A stretch of 64,000 bases of DNA from Bradyrhizobium sp. CB2312 (lineage in GTDB: Bacteria; Pseudomonadota; Alphaproteobacteria; Rhizobiales; Xanthobacteraceae). Below, one piece after another: positions 29,264-38,979 of this stretch (position 1 is its first letter; each line of letters opens with the position of its first letter). Where the stretch lies: NCBI RefSeq assembly GCF_029714425.1, contig NZ_CP121668.1:8019501-8083500 (forward strand), read 5' to 3'. The notes beneath the pieces are model-generated. The model saw nothing but the letters and a program-made list of their open reading frames with translations. It did not search any database and had not been told where the DNA came from. A program made the position numbers and the translations under genes.

Positions 29264-29281
29264 AACTTGGGGGCAAGGTCA

Positions 29282-29557
29282 AATGCTCTTCGGAGCAGCA
29301 TCGACAATCTGGACGCCGCCCTGATTCACATTCTCGCGGAACGTTTTAGGTGCACTCGAGAGGTGGGAAAACTAAAGGCTCGATTGCAAATGCCTGCTGC
29401 CGATCCAGGTCGGGAGGAGAGACAGACAACAAGACTGCGTGCGCTCGCACAGGCCGCCAACTTTGACCCAGACTTTGCTGAGAAGTTCCTGGCCTTCATC
29501 ATAACAGAAGTGATCCGGCATCATGATCTTGCTCGTGAAGAGATCGGTACAGTGTAG
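29282..29557 (+). pseudogene. Chorismate mutase (AroQ type), 3' part split by nested insertion
   Basis: Encodes LRSSIDNLDAALIHILAERF, then CTREVGKLKARLQ, and ends FAEKFLAFIITEVIRHHDLARE, the three-helix AroQ fold of bacterial chorismate mutase; the Arg and Lys of the active site are in place. Chorismate to prephenate is the family reaction. The reconstructed gene would code about 98 aa. A frame now begins at a TTG (29267) inside the IS end and adds only a few foreign residues, so a near-complete enzyme could still be made if transcribed. Whether it was a metabolic enzyme or had a host role is unknown. Confidence 0.75.
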
Positions 29558-30164
29558 AATTGCCTCGTTCAGCATGCGACGCGCGGCCCGTAAAGCTTGA
29601 CAAGCAAATCCTGCTTCGAAGGATGCGCTGCTACTACGCGGATGTGGACGACTATCCTTGCGTTGCGGGCGCCTCGGTTTTCCTCTCCGCATACTCGGCC
29701 AGAGTTGAACCGGCGTCGGATCGACGCTTGGACGTTCTGCGGTAAGGTTCATGTGGGGGATCAAAGCGGTGCGCGGGTTAGTCTCACCAGCTCGCCGCAG
29801 AAGCATTGCGTCAATGCCTTCCGGCAGCAGTCTCGGCAACGGAGCGCCAGATCGGTGTTCCAAGCCGGCAAGTCTCGCGGGAGGCGCCAAGCCTCATCGT
29901 CGGCAGAGGCCTAAAGAAGGTCGAACGTCGGCCCAGTCAATTGATGAAGGCGCCGCAAGGCCGCTCAGTGGCGCGCCGGGTAAAGCGATCAGCCAATGAG
30001 TTCGGCCCAGCCCGACCAAGACTGTCTCGCCGAATCTGAAAAAGCTGCTGGCCGAACGGATGTTAGATTCGGACCTAGGAGTTCGTTTAAGACTGGTTAG
30101 ATTCTCGGAAGCTAACGCGCCTAGAACTGGGCGCTTTGGCCCCATCGCCTGCGTCCGGAGACGA
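29558..30164. other. No gene recognised before the IS256 element
   Basis: About 600 bases of short frames. A minus frame 29372-29890 has some protein-like stretches (LAGLEHRSGAPLPRLLPEG) but no match. I see decayed sequence only. Confidence 0.35.
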
Positions 30165-30173
30165 GCGTTTCGG

Positions 30174-31596
30174 TCGTGTCCTCGGAAGTGGTGTAGCTCG
30201 GTAGAGCAAAGCCGCCCGGACGCGCGCCCTCAAATAGCGCCGTAGCGGGCGGGCGGCTTTGCGGTGGTCACCGGCAGTTCTCCGGTAGGATCGGGTTGCG
30301 ACACGCCAACGCAACCGAGGAACCACCGATGACCGACGATATGATGAACCTGCGCACGCTCGTGGAGAAGACCCCCGATGCCGATCTGTTGCGCGAGATG
30401 ATTGGCTTTGCTGCCCAGCGCCTGATGGAGCTGGAAGTCGAAGGCCAGACCGGAGCGGCCTACGGCGAGAAGAACCCCGAGCGTCTGGCCCAGCGCAACG
30501 GCTATCGCGACCGGATCTGGGAGACCCGCGCCGGGTCAGTCGAACTGCGCATCCCCAAGCTGCGCAAGGGCTCCTACTTCCCGGGCTTCCTGGAGCCGCG
30601 CCGGATGGCCGAGAAGGCGCTTACCGCCGTGGTGCAGGAAGCCTATGTGCAGGGCGTCTCGACCCGCTCGGTCGACGATCTGGTGCAGGCGATGGGCATG
30701 AGCGGCATCTCCAAGAGCCAGGTGAGCCGGCTCTGCGGCGAGATCGACGAGAAGGTGAAAGCCTTCCTCGCCCGCCCGATCGAGGGCGATTGGCCGTACC
30801 TGTGGATCGACGCCACCTATGTGAAGGTGCGTCAGAATGGCCGCATCGTCTCGGTCGCGGTGATTGTCGCCGTCGGCGTCAACAGCGACGGCCGGCGCGA
30901 GGTGCTCGGCATGGATATTGGTCCCTCCGAGGCCGAGACGTTCTGGACGGCGTTCTTGCGCAAGCTCGCCCGCCGCGGCCTGCGCGGTGTCAAGCTGGTC
31001 GTTTCCGACGCCCACGAGGGCATCAAGGCCACCGTCCGAAAGGTGCTCAACGCCAGCTGGCAGCGGTGCCGCGTCCACTTCATGCGCAACGCGCTGGCGC
31101 ATGCCGGCAAGAGCGGGCGGCGCGTCGTCTCCGCCTTCATCGCTACCGCGTTTGCCCAGGACGATGCCGACGCCGCAACAGCGCAATGGCGCAAGGTCGC
31201 CGACCAGCTCCGCCCCAAGCTGCCCAAGCTTGCCGGCTTCCTCGACCAAGCCGAGACTGACGTGCTCGCCTACATGACCTTCCCGCCGCCGCATCGGACC
31301 AAGCTGCACTCCACCAATCCGATCGAGCGCCTCAACGGCGAGATCAAGCGACGCACCGAGGTGGTCGGCATCTTCCCCAACGAGGACGCCATCGTCCGCC
31401 TCATCGGAGCGATCCTGCTCGAGCAAAACGACGAATGGGCCGTCCAGCGTGCCCGTTACATGACGCTGGAAACCATCGCACCAATGAGCGATGATCCAAC
31501 CGTCAGCCTTCCGGCGATCGCCAGCTGACCAGCCCGGCTCTCGCCGGCGAACGCGGTGACCCGCCGCCACCTACACCACGCTAGGGGACACGATCA
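30174..31596 (+). mobile_element. IS256-family element, apparently complete
   Basis: About 1.42 kb flanked by a 9-bp direct repeat gcgtttcgg at 30165-30173 and 31597-31605. Imperfect terminal inverted repeats are visible (CGTGTCCTCGG...GTGGTGTAG left; CGTGTCCCCTAG...GTGGTGTAG right, read inward). It contains one intact transposase gene and looks recently inserted. Confidence 0.85.
30329..31528 (+). CDS. IS256-family (mutator-type) transposase
   Basis: A 399-aa transposase from the ATG at 30329 ([14 protein letters not shown]), with GAGG upstream. The N-terminal part has [18 protein letters not shown] and [15 protein letters not shown]. The DDE core shows [14 protein letters not shown] (Asp), [14 protein letters not shown] (Asp) and [19 protein letters not shown] (Glu). 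Full length for the family, no frameshift, so potentially active. Confidence 0.95.
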   Translation: MTDDMMNLRTLVEKTPDADLLREMIGFAAQRLMELEVEGQTGAAYGEKNPERLAQRNGYRDRIWETRAGSVELRIPKLRKGSYFPGFLEPRRMAEKALTAVVQEAYVQGVSTRSVDDLVQAMGMSGISKSQVSRLCGEIDEKVKAFLARPIEGDWPYLWIDATYVKVRQNGRIVSVAVIVAVGVNSDGRREVLGMDIGPSEAETFWTAFLRKLARRGLRGVKLVVSDAHEGIKATVRKVLNASWQRCRVHFMRNALAHAGKSGRRVVSAFIATAFAQDDADAATAQWRKVADQLRPKLPKLAGFLDQAETDVLAYMTFPPPHRTKLHSTNPIERLNGEIKRRTEVVGIFPNEDAIVRLIGAILLEQNDEWAVQRARYMTLETIAPMSDDPTVSLPAIAS

Positions 31597-31874
31597 GCGT
31601 TTCGGGGGTTCATCTTCGAGACAGGCCTATGGGCTAAGGGTATCTCTTCACTCGCGATCATACATCGCTAGCGGCCGTCGAAAGCGCCTTCCAAAAAACT
31701 TGATCAAAGATGAGGACGCGTTGGGGCCCGTTCCGCGACGTTGAAGGCCATCCAGCACGTGCGTGAAAAACTCTCTCAGCGCAGATCGGCAAAGCTAATT
31801 TGCGACGAAGTTTCTGCGACCAAAGAGGGCGGCCCGCAAGCCGCCCTACCCCCATTAGCCAGTGTTGCTCAAAA

Positions 31875-32060
31875 TCACCGCTGATGTCCGAGTCCAATTC
31901 CGAGATTTAAGGCCTTCTGGCGCAGCGCGCCGGCGCTGCGCCTAGTCATTTTTGCTAACTTTATGACCGGGGTCCGAGCCTTCGAATGAACTTTGAGCTC
32001 TTTGATATCTGCCTTCGTCCACTCGCGCCGCTTGACGCGTTTCTTTGTTGCTTTTTTCAC
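31875..32060 (-). CDS. Small basic protein, 61 aa
   Basis: Begins at GTG 32060 with AGGAG 9 nt upstream. The frame reads KKATKKRVKRREWTKADIKE, then KARTPVIKLAKMTRRSAGA and ends GIGLGHQR. Very basic N-terminus and a predicted helix-turn-helix-like second half suggest nucleic-acid contact, but this is inference. Proteins of this type are widespread in Bradyrhizobium. It stands alone. Confidence 0.65.
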   Translation of the reverse strand: MKKATKKRVKRREWTKADIKELKVHSKARTPVIKLAKMTRRSAGALRQKALNLGIGLGHQR

Positions 32061-32723
32061 GATGAATGCTCCTTCTGAGAAGAGCGCTTGTAACATAGTT
32101 TTTTCGCAGCGACGACCGTAAAAAAAGAACAGTCATCGGAACTCGCGCCAGGTATTAGCTCGGTCATGCTTTCGGAAGACAACGTCTGGACTAGTGCAGC
32201 TGTGGAATTGTAAACTTCGTGCAGACTCTGTGTAGAGAGGCTTCGTTACAATTAAATGCTCAATCCACGCCTTTCTATTCGAAACTAAGCACGTAGACTA
32301 ACATGTTCTGGAATGAGCAAGCCAATCGCGATGAACCTGAACAGCTGCATCTCGGGGAGGTTCGTGATTTGTATTAAGCCTAGAGTGATCAAACATCGAG
32401 GCCCTGAGAACATCGGGGCGGTCTCTTGCTATGGTCACCTTATGACGATTAGCGCACTTTATCTAAACGCCAGAGCTCCCTTGGGGCGTGCGCGAATACT
32501 AGATCGATCGGGTCTTCGTGTCGGCCGTTCGGGCTCGGCTCAACGCGTTGGAGTGCACGAAGACATCAGCTCCTCCATTCCGTAGGTTGGATGAAGCCAG
32601 TGGCCATCAGCAAGGGATTGAGCGGCAAGCCGTCACGCCGATAGCCCTTGCGCGTGCTCAATCGCTTGCCGGGGAGCGCTTTCTGCGCGCGCTGGTTCGT
32701 AGCTGCGAGCACACCGGGGGCGG
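32061..32723. other. No gene recognised
   Basis: About 660 bases, AT-richer than the surroundings, with no supported coding frame, repeat or terminator. It contains whatever promoter serves the 61-aa gene on the minus strand. Confidence 0.4.
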
Positions 32724-33035
32724 CTACCCATCTTCGCGCTCTTGCGCGATCTCCCGCTTAGCCTGACCCTGCATAGCACCCACATCTACCAATTCGAGCC
32801 TTTCAAGAGTCTTCCTTCCCTCGTCGGTGATAATCCAGCACCCGGCCTCTCGCTCGATCAGCCTTTGGCCAAAAATATCGAGTTGGGGCGCTCGGCTCGC
32901 GATACGCTTCATACGCGCCGGCCACTCTGGGCCGCTGCTGTAATAAATGGCCAAATGCTGTTTAACGACTTCGATGCTCGCCCGTCCGTGTGGCTGGCCG
33001 GCAAGTATCTTCAGTATGGACAGCTGAAAACTCAC
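32724..33035 (-). CDS. Small protein with winged-helix-like fold, 103 aa
   Basis: GTG start reading MSFQLSILKILAGQPHGRAS, followed by RMKRIASRAPQLDIFGQRLI and CWIITDEGRKTLERLEL. The layout (helix, helix, then a beta-wing ending in G-W-x-I-T-x-x-G) resembles the Mrr N-terminal winged helix found in many small rhizobial proteins. A regulatory or DNA-binding role is possible but not shown. The C-terminal tail is Glu/Gln-rich. Confidence 0.65.
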   Translation of the reverse strand: MSFQLSILKILAGQPHGRASIEVVKQHLAIYYSSGPEWPARMKRIASRAPQLDIFGQRLIEREAGCWIITDEGRKTLERLELVDVGAMQGQAKREIAQEREDG

Positions 33036-33251
33036 GCGCGCACGCCATCGAGTCGGGGAAAAGCTCCATAATACTTATCGGAGGGAAGCCGCAGCGCCGT
33101 GCGCGGCTTTTCAAAAGAAACCTTGCGCCATAAGCCTAATGAAGCAGAATACCCGCCTGCCGTCGACGCGGTAAACAAGGTTCTCGACGGGATCGGCGAC
33201 ATCCTGCCAGAAGTGTTTTGAAGAATGGGTCAGCGGAGATAGCCGCGTTGG

Positions 33252-33470
33252 CTACGCGTCTGACGAGGTCTCGACCGCCGTCTTCGACCGATTCGAGATC
33301 AGACTACGTCGGTGGTAACCGCGCTGTTGCACATCTTGGCGAATAACATCGCTCACTGAACACACCGCCCGCTTCTTTCGCTTCCAACTGCCGGCCACCC
33401 CCGCAGGGATCGCCCCCCCTCGCGGAACGACCAAAAGATCGCGTCTTCCGTTCACATAAATATCGAACAT
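33252..33470 (-). CDS. Small basic protein, 72 aa
   Basis: ATG at 33470 with GAGGG 6 nt upstream. Reads MFDIYVNGRRDLLVVPRGGA, then GSWKRKKRAVCSVSDVIRQD and RGYHRRSLISNRS. Short beta-strand start and basic middle; similar proteins appear repeatedly in Bradyrhizobium islands. Function unknown. Between it and the 103-aa gene, a plus-strand remnant ends EYPPAVDAVNKVLDGIGDIL at 33220 without a start codon. Confidence 0.55.
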   Translation of the reverse strand: MFDIYVNGRRDLLVVPRGGAIPAGVAGSWKRKKRAVCSVSDVIRQDVQQRGYHRRSLISNRSKTAVETSSDA

Positions 33471-34397
33471 GTCGTCCCTCGGTTGACACCAGCGTAGATC
33501 GCCGGTTCATACATTTGGTGACATCGAAGCAACAGTTGCGCTTAAAGAACTACGCGAGTTGCCTCCGGATTTCGCCTGCACTTGACAGTGCACGGCGCAA
33601 ACTCGCTTCTCCTTCACGTGCTCCGCATTGCCGAGAATGCAGGAGCCTTCGCGCGCGCCTTATTGTCGCTAACAGATTCCCCTTGTCCGGGCGTCGTTCA
33701 AGGCAATAAGCCTTGCAGGCTACCGTCGGATCGATAGCGAGCCGGTGAACTGAATTGTCCTTTGGACAGAGGCCTGATCTGTGATGCGAGGGACTTTTGC
33801 CGCTCGGACGAATTTGATTGAGCATTTGTCTGCCGTGGCAATTCTCTTTCGTTCTGAGTTTATCCCTGGTCGCGCGATCGAATCGTACTCGGATGCTGAT
33901 GTTACAATGTACGTGAGGACTGTCGTGGGTCCGATGGTGCCGACGGACGCGAACGTGTTCACGTCCCAACTTACCGCCCGTTCATAGCGGTGATTGAGGA
34001 TGACGGCTGCGCTGGCAGGCTGGCGGCGAAAGTGAGCAATACGCAGAAGGTAAACGCCGGATCGTATTAACATCGCCGCCAGAAACAGCGAGTACAGACA
34101 CAAGGGCTGTCGTGGATTCCGAGGCGGCAATGAGGCTTGTCCTGTGTCGACTCAGGGGCATTGATGTGTGCAGATTGGCTAACCACGCAGACCCTTTGAG
34201 ACAGCCATGGCTGCCAGAGGCAGACTTGTTCTTGTCACGAATCAAACAACACCGATTTGTGGGAGCGGATCCTTTGATCCGGATGGCCCTGCCGGTATGA
34301 CGCTATCGCTGTGGTCGAGGCGACCCTGTCCGGGACCACGCTTAGATTACAGATTGACCCACAATCCAATTCGCAGACTCGCTCCGCCAAAGTCAAG
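33471..34397. other. About 0.9 kb without a confident gene
   Basis: Two overlapping candidates compete: a plus frame 33781-33987 and a longer minus frame 33720-34130 (TTG start, YTIVTSASEYDSI-like stretch). Neither has a ribosome site or known relatives. I see no repeat. Confidence 0.3.
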
Positions 34398-34625
34398 CTA
34401 ACCAGCCCATGCCGGCGGCAATGCAGTCGGGGTTCGGAGCTCTATCACATCGGCGAAGACGGTCCAATCGCGAACACTCTTTTGCTTGCAGAAATCACTC
34501 TCCGCCTGCTGTGCAGCAGCGCACAGCGAGGTGGCATTAACCTTGAACGTCGCCTGACAGGCACGATGTTCGTGCCCGGTATCGTCACAAACGATCTTGA
34601 TGAACCGAACATCAAATGAAATCAT
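34398..34625 (-). CDS. Small protein of unknown function, 75 aa
   Basis: ATG at 34625 with GAGG close upstream. Reads MISFDVRFIKIVCDDTGHEH, then ATFKVNATSLCAAAQQAESD and WTVFADVIEL. The alternating beta/helix pattern suggests a compact alpha/beta protein with two conserved-looking Cys. The last dozen residues (TPTALPPAWAG) may be extra. No function is known to me. Confidence 0.6.
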   Translation of the reverse strand: MISFDVRFIKIVCDDTGHEHRACQATFKVNATSLCAAAQQAESDFCKQKSVRDWTVFADVIELRTPTALPPAWAG

Positions 34626-34649
34626 GGCATCCTCTTCTTGTGGGTTTGC

Positions 34650-34859
34650 TTATGCACCATTCTGCCATTCGCTCCACAAGTGTATTTGATCTGCCTCAAG
34701 CGGCATCCCCAACCGGTTGTCCGTCGAGATAAGTTCGAAGCTTTGGTAGCGCGTCTCGCGCGCTCCTGTTGTCGCGCAGACCACGCGGCCACTACTTTTC
34801 CAGCTTGGCGGATCGCACTCTGTTTTGCGAAGAGGGATAACGCCTTCTGGTCTGCTCAT
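34650..34859 (-). CDS. Possible small protein, 69 aa
   Basis: From the ATG at 34859 the frame ends with ARETRYQSFELISTDNRLGM and IHLWSEWQNGA, which reads like a real C-terminus. It sits 24 bp upstream of the 75-aa gene in the same direction, so the two may be co-transcribed. The ribosome site (GAGG) is too close to the ATG, so the start is uncertain. Confidence 0.4.
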   Translation of the reverse strand: MSRPEGVIPLRKTECDPPSWKSSGRVVCATTGARETRYQSFELISTDNRLGMPLEADQIHLWSEWQNGA

Positions 34860-35573
34860 GCCCTCGACTGACAAAATTGAACGACCGATGACTCGAGGAC
34901 GTCTGAAGAGACGCGCCGTCATGCCCGAGATGCCGGCTATTGATCTCTATCGATCCATACCCAACCGCTGGCAATATTGAGAGGCCGCTAACTTTACACG
35001 CGATACTTGGTGGTCCCACGAGACATTGCCGCAAACACCAGGTCGTCGCGCCAATCGCCGAGCAGAGCCATTTCCCCGAGGCGCGCCGGCGGCCGAGACA
35101 ATCGACGGCGAGACCTATGCGCACGTGATCGTGGGGCAAGATGAGGCAAACTGCCCCTGCGGCCGCGACAGCACAGCCGATGATCACGCTTGTCGCAGCC
35201 AACGTTTCGATGAGCCCAGGGCTCAGACTTCAGCGCCAAAGCCTTTGGCTGGGATCTGCCCGGCAAGGCCACCGATATTGCGAGGCGAGCGATCAATTGA
35301 ACATCCGCTTGCCGGCTACCGCAACATTGAGGACAAATGCCGTCGTGCCCCATTCGCGAGTGGTGCGCCTCAAATCAACCCCGCTACACGCTGGCGTGTC
35401 CCCTCGCGGATCGCCCGACTTGGGACATGTCGCCAGCCAACGCGGGCCTGTGGGCCCGCAGCAGCCGCTGGAGCTCGGCCATTCTGGATGCGCATCAGCT
35501 CTTTTTGACCTGTATCAAATACTGCAGCGACTGCCTACTGATAGAAGTGAGCTTCCCGTCCAAGGTCACACAC
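34860..35573. other. No gene recognised
   Basis: About 710 bases, GC-rich, with Arg/Pro-rich shadow frames on both strands. Nothing recognisable. Confidence 0.35.
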
Positions 35574-35765
35574 ATGGCAGAAAGAAAGACTTGGCGCCCC
35601 ATCATCTTTTCATGTCCAGATACCGGCGACCGAGTTCAAGGACTGCTGCCGGACGTGCCCGAGCGGCGTGCCGATGACCTACACACAATAACCTGCGCCG
35701 CGTGCGAAGGCGTCCACTTCATCGACCCGCGGACGGGCGCGATGATCGGCGTCGAGCGCAGCTAG
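35574..35765 (+). CDS. Small protein with paired Cys, possible zinc ribbon, 63 aa
   Basis: Reads MAERKTWRPIIFSCPDTGDR, then ADDLHTITCAACEGVHFIDP and ends GAMIGVERS. A Cys-Pro-x-Thr-Gly motif and a CAAC (CxxC) motif 30-odd residues later suggest a small zinc-ribbon fold, though only three Cys are present. Similar small proteins are common in Bradyrhizobium. The frame is open far upstream; the ATG at 35574 is chosen because it begins the family-like part. Confidence 0.6.
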   Translation: MAERKTWRPIIFSCPDTGDRVQGLLPDVPERRADDLHTITCAACEGVHFIDPRTGAMIGVERS

Positions 35766-36259
35766 GCTCATCCGAATGGGTGTCAAGCGAGCTCCGGCGT
35801 CTTCCGGTTCTCGGGGATGCCGCCCCGCTCACAAGGGCGCGGCTGACGTCATCACAACCCAACGCCCCACGTCGACGCCGTGGGACAAAGAGATTTTCCA
35901 CCAACGAAGGATGTTCGACATGACAGACCACGGGGACATTCGTCCCGCCGCCGGCGAGATCGCGGGAGCGGCAGTCCAGTTCCACTTCTGCAGAACAGCG
36001 GTTAATACCAAGCGCCAAGGACCTGAGCTGATCCATATCGATTCCACCAAGGCCCGGGAGTTGTTTCGCGGGGCCAATCCTAATATTTCGGGTGGCGAGC
36101 CGATCAAGTCCCAGTACGATAGGTTCAACGGCGCCGCGGTCGATAAAACCCCGGCCGCGGCTGGCGCAATCGGGACCACGCCGCCTGGGCAATATTGGGC
36201 TGAGCCAGCTCTCGCGGCGGCCAAGCCATCTCGTGCGTAGTTCAGAAGGTTGCCTGAAT
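35766..36259. other. No confident gene
   Basis: Competing plus and minus open frames of about 150 codons cover this GC-rich stretch. Neither resembles a known family or has a good ribosome site. Confidence 0.35.
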
Positions 36260-36511
36260 TTGTCAGCCGGCAGCGATGAACACCGTCCAAGATCTACTGG
36301 CGACCTGACCTGGGAGCGGGTCGAAACGGCGCCGCCCTTTGATCAGGATCTGGAGATTGCCGTGATCGAGGGGAATGCCATTCACCGGGTGGTCTTTCCT
36401 TGCCGCCGGGCCTTCGGCGGCTGGATCAAGGCCAAGACCGGAGAACACGTAGCCGTGCAGCCAACGCACTGGCGCATATGGCCAGATGGCGACGGCCGTC
36501 CTGCACAATAG
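36260..36511 (+). CDS. Small protein of unknown function, 83 aa
   Basis: The frame carries LTWERVETAPPFDQDLEIAV, then HRVVFPCRRAFGGWIKAKTG and ends TGEHVAVQPTHWRIWPDGDG. The W-x-x-V...PFD-x-DLE-x-AV...H-x-x-VFPCRR pattern is one I associate with small Bradyrhizobium proteins of unknown role. A TTG at 36260 with AGAAGG about 10 nt upstream is the likeliest start; no ATG is in frame nearby. Confidence 0.55.
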   Translation: MSAGSDEHRPRSTGDLTWERVETAPPFDQDLEIAVIEGNAIHRVVFPCRRAFGGWIKAKTGEHVAVQPTHWRIWPDGDGRPAQ

Positions 36512-36619
36512 ATTGGTGTGAGCTGAGGCGCGTTCTGCTCCGGTGGCCCTCGTGGGAAACAATGTATAGTCGATCGAATGAGAGGGTCTATCAGGAAGCA
36601 TGTCGGACCACATCTGGTA

Positions 36620-36984
36620 AGGCTATGGCACTGCCGCGGCAGCCGCCGCGCTGCCTCTCGTGCTGTCGTCGACAAGATCGAGATGCAGAAGGTCGCGGTG
36701 GACTTGATACGCAATGCAATCGAGGCCATGGCTTCCTGCCCGCGCGCTGAAGTTGCTGTCGACAGGTTTACAGTTGCTAATAAGGGCCCCGGCATCAGCG
36801 CTGATATCGCCGACCGACTGTTGCAGCCCTTTGTCACGACTAAAAGGCATGGCATGGGTGTGGGGCTATCAATCTGTAGGACGACCATCGAGTCATGGCA
36901 GCCATATCGTCGCGCAAGCAAATCCGGGTGGCAGCGCGATCCTTCAGTTCACCGCGCCATTTGTCGAGCTTAGCGAACAGACAG
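36620..36984 (+). pseudogene. FixL-like histidine kinase, C-terminal remnant
   Basis: The ATP-binding (HATPase_c) domain of a FixL-type kinase is recognisable: VAVDLIRNAIEAMA (N box), GPGISADIADRLLQPFVTTK (G1/F box) and GMGVGLSICRTTIES (G2). A frameshift near 36893 moves the ending to another frame (SHGSHIVAQANPGGSA). The PAS/haem and HisKA parts are missing. It lies just before the intact FixJ-like gene, as in a fixLJ operon. Confidence 0.75.
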
Positions 36985-36985
36985 C

Positions 36986-37591
36986 ATGATTGGGCGGCGC
37001 ATTCTTGTGATCGACGATGACGCCGCAATGCGGGACTCGCTCGCGTTTCTTCTTGATGTTAACGGTTTCTACGTAGCAACCTATGAGACGGCGACCGCGT
37101 TTCTTAATGACGTCGCGAGCGGTCCAGTTGATTGTATTGTGTCGGACATCCGCATGCCGGGCATGAGCGGTCTCGAGCTAGTCGGTAAAGTGAAGGCCAA
37201 TCGTGTCAACTGCCCCGTCGTCTTAATAACTGGTCATAGCGACGTATCGCTCGCAGTTGAAGCGATGAAAGCGGGTGCGGCCGACTTCCTCGAGAAGCCG
37301 TTCGTGGAGGAGGTGCTATTGCGTGCGATCAATAGTGCTCTGGAAGCGCGACCAACAAAACCAGCCGATGACGCAGCAAAACTCCAGGCGGAAGCCCGCC
37401 TCGCGTGCCTCTCGTCGCGCGAGCGTGACGTCCTGCAGGGACTATTAGCGGGCAAGATTAACAAGGTGATCGCCTATGATCTCGGCATCAGTCCCAGGAC
37501 AGTCGAGGTTTACCGTGCAAACCTCATGGCCAAGACCAATGTCCGCAGCGTGTCCGAGTTGATGCGGATCGCCATTGCCGCGGGACTCTAG
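36986..37591 (+). CDS. FixJ-like two-component response regulator
   Basis: A 201-aa regulator. Residues 5-115 are a receiver domain with DDD near position 10, the phosphoacceptor Asp in DCIVSDIRMPGMSGLEL, the Thr in LITGHSD and the Lys in FLEKPF. Residues 135-200 are a LuxR/FixJ helix-turn-helix: LSSRERDVLQGLLAGKINK and LGISPRTVEVYRANLMAKT. FixJ activates fixK and nifA-type genes in low oxygen when phosphorylated by FixL. The neighbouring kinase is broken, so this copy must rely on another kinase or be an orphan. Confidence 0.88.
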   Translation: MIGRRILVIDDDAAMRDSLAFLLDVNGFYVATYETATAFLNDVASGPVDCIVSDIRMPGMSGLELVGKVKANRVNCPVVLITGHSDVSLAVEAMKAGAADFLEKPFVEEVLLRAINSALEARPTKPADDAAKLQAEARLACLSSRERDVLQGLLAGKINKVIAYDLGISPRTVEVYRANLMAKTNVRSVSELMRIAIAAGL

Positions 37592-38379
37592 CACCAGCGC
37601 AAATGCCGCGAATGGCTTATTCATGCATTCAAGCTGCGCACTCCAGACGAACGGACGGTTTTCAGGCGCACCGCACCAAGTGGGTCATGTTGTCGATGAC
37701 GGCTACCGACGCAACACAGGCTGCTGGTTAGATCAATTACGTCGGCCCACATTTGTGCTCCGATGGACAGCGGGTCTGTCGCCCCGGAGAACTGGGGCTA
37801 CGGCAGCGTATCGCATGATCATCGAGCGCGTCGACCACGTCGGTCAGCGTACATCGATGAGGATGCCGTCAATATCTGCCTGGTCACCTCCGCGGCCGAC
37901 CGATGCTGATGGGGATCAGAGCCAAGACGCCAGGAACCCAGCATGCAGCTTTCTAATCCGGTTTGGCCATGTTTGAGCAAACAAGGGACCGCGGCGCCCC
38001 CGTTCAAAAACGCCCTGCTCGTGGCACTTACGGGTAAATACTTAGGGACTTCTACCTAGGGAAAACATCCAAATTTTCGAGTTCGTCAGGAGCAGCCAAT
38101 CTGCGTCCCATCGATGTCCGCAAGATAGGGTCCGCCATGCACGCCCAGACCGCCAAATTTACCGAAACCAGCCGTTATCCGACCAGCGTCTTGCGAGGGC
38201 AACCTCAACACTTCGGCGGCTAAGTTAATTTACGCCGGCTCGAATTCAAAGCGCGCTACGTTTTTGCGTCGAACAGCGCAAAAAATTGCGGCGTCGCGAA
38301 GGACACCGAATTCGGCCTGGGCGATCTTGTAAGTGGCAGAAACGCTTCCGGCCTACATTGTGCCTCCAGGAGCACCGGA
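37592..38379. other. No gene between fixJ-like gene and hemerythrin gene
   Basis: About 790 bases with only shadow frames. It includes the hemerythrin gene's promoter, which I could not identify; no TTGAT-N4-ATCAA FixK site was seen. Confidence 0.4.
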
Positions 38380-38979
38380 ATGATCATCGACCTTTTGCTT
38401 CGAGAGCATCGCAACATTGATCTGCTTTTGGCCGCTCTTCAACGCGAATTGGAGATTTTTGAGGGGGGGATCGGTCCCGATTATGAGGTCATTCGCGCGA
38501 TTATCAGCTATTTCGAGGTTTACCCCGAGCTGTACCATCATCCACAGGAAGACTTGATTTTTTCGAAGCTCAAGGCACGCGATCCCGATGCAGCTGCAAT
38601 CGTCGGCGATCTCGCGCTTGAACACCAGGAAGTGGCCGACCGTTTGCTCCACTTCGCGCGAGCTATTGACGCCATCCTCGCGGATCGTGAACTCTTTCGG
38701 CAAGACGTCGGCGATATCATACGCGACTTTATAGTACGCGAGCGGCGTCACATGATGTGGGAAGAACGAGATTTCTTTCCGGCCGCACTGAAGACTCTCT
38801 CGGCACAGGAATGGACCGAAATCGCTTCCGCCGTCACCGATGATGGAGATCCCCTGTTCAGCGAGACAGCGGCAGCCACTTCCGATGCGCTAAGAGCGCA
38901 TATTCTGCAATTGGAGCAAGAAGCTGAGGCCGAACGGAGCTCGGTCGCATTTTCGTCCGCCAAGGCCGGCAACCCCTGA
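38380..38979 (+). CDS. Hemerythrin-domain (HHE) protein
   Basis: A 199-aa soluble protein starting MIIDLLLREHRNIDLLLAAL, with AGGAG 8 nt upstream. The HHE di-iron ligands are visible: His in LLREHRNID, HHPQED in YPELYHHPQEDLIF, His/Glu in DLALEHQEVADRL, and the late His/Glu in RRHMMWEERDFFPAALK. Such proteins bind oxygen or nitric oxide or repair iron centres. In an island working at low oxygen, a sensing or detoxifying role is plausible but inferred. It stands alone. Confidence 0.85.
   Translation: MIIDLLLREHRNIDLLLAALQRELEIFEGGIGPDYEVIRAIISYFEVYPELYHHPQEDLIFSKLKARDPDAAAIVGDLALEHQEVADRLLHFARAIDAILADRELFRQDVGDIIRDFIVRERRHMMWEERDFFPAALKTLSAQEWTEIASAVTDDGDPLFSETAAATSDALRAHILQLEQEAEAERSSVAFSSAKAGNP

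Larger units (their letters stand above)
26655..29281 (+). mobile_element. IS3-family (IS407-group-like) element, itself interrupted by an IS1111-type element
   Basis: Terminal inverted repeats of about 26-27 bp lie at 26655-26681 (TGAGCTTGCCCCC...) and 29256-29281 (reverse complement TGACCTTGCCCCC...). A 4-bp direct duplication aatg flanks it (26651-26654 and 29282-29285). It carries orfA and orfB, with a 1.34-kb IS110/IS1111 element sitting at the orfA/orfB junction. It landed in a chorismate mutase gene. Confidence 0.88.

Noticed and set aside
30536..31570. Long minus-strand frame (344 codons) over the IS256 element
   Set aside because: It is the antisense shadow of the intact IS256 transposase; composition is His/Gly/Asp-rich without a family match.
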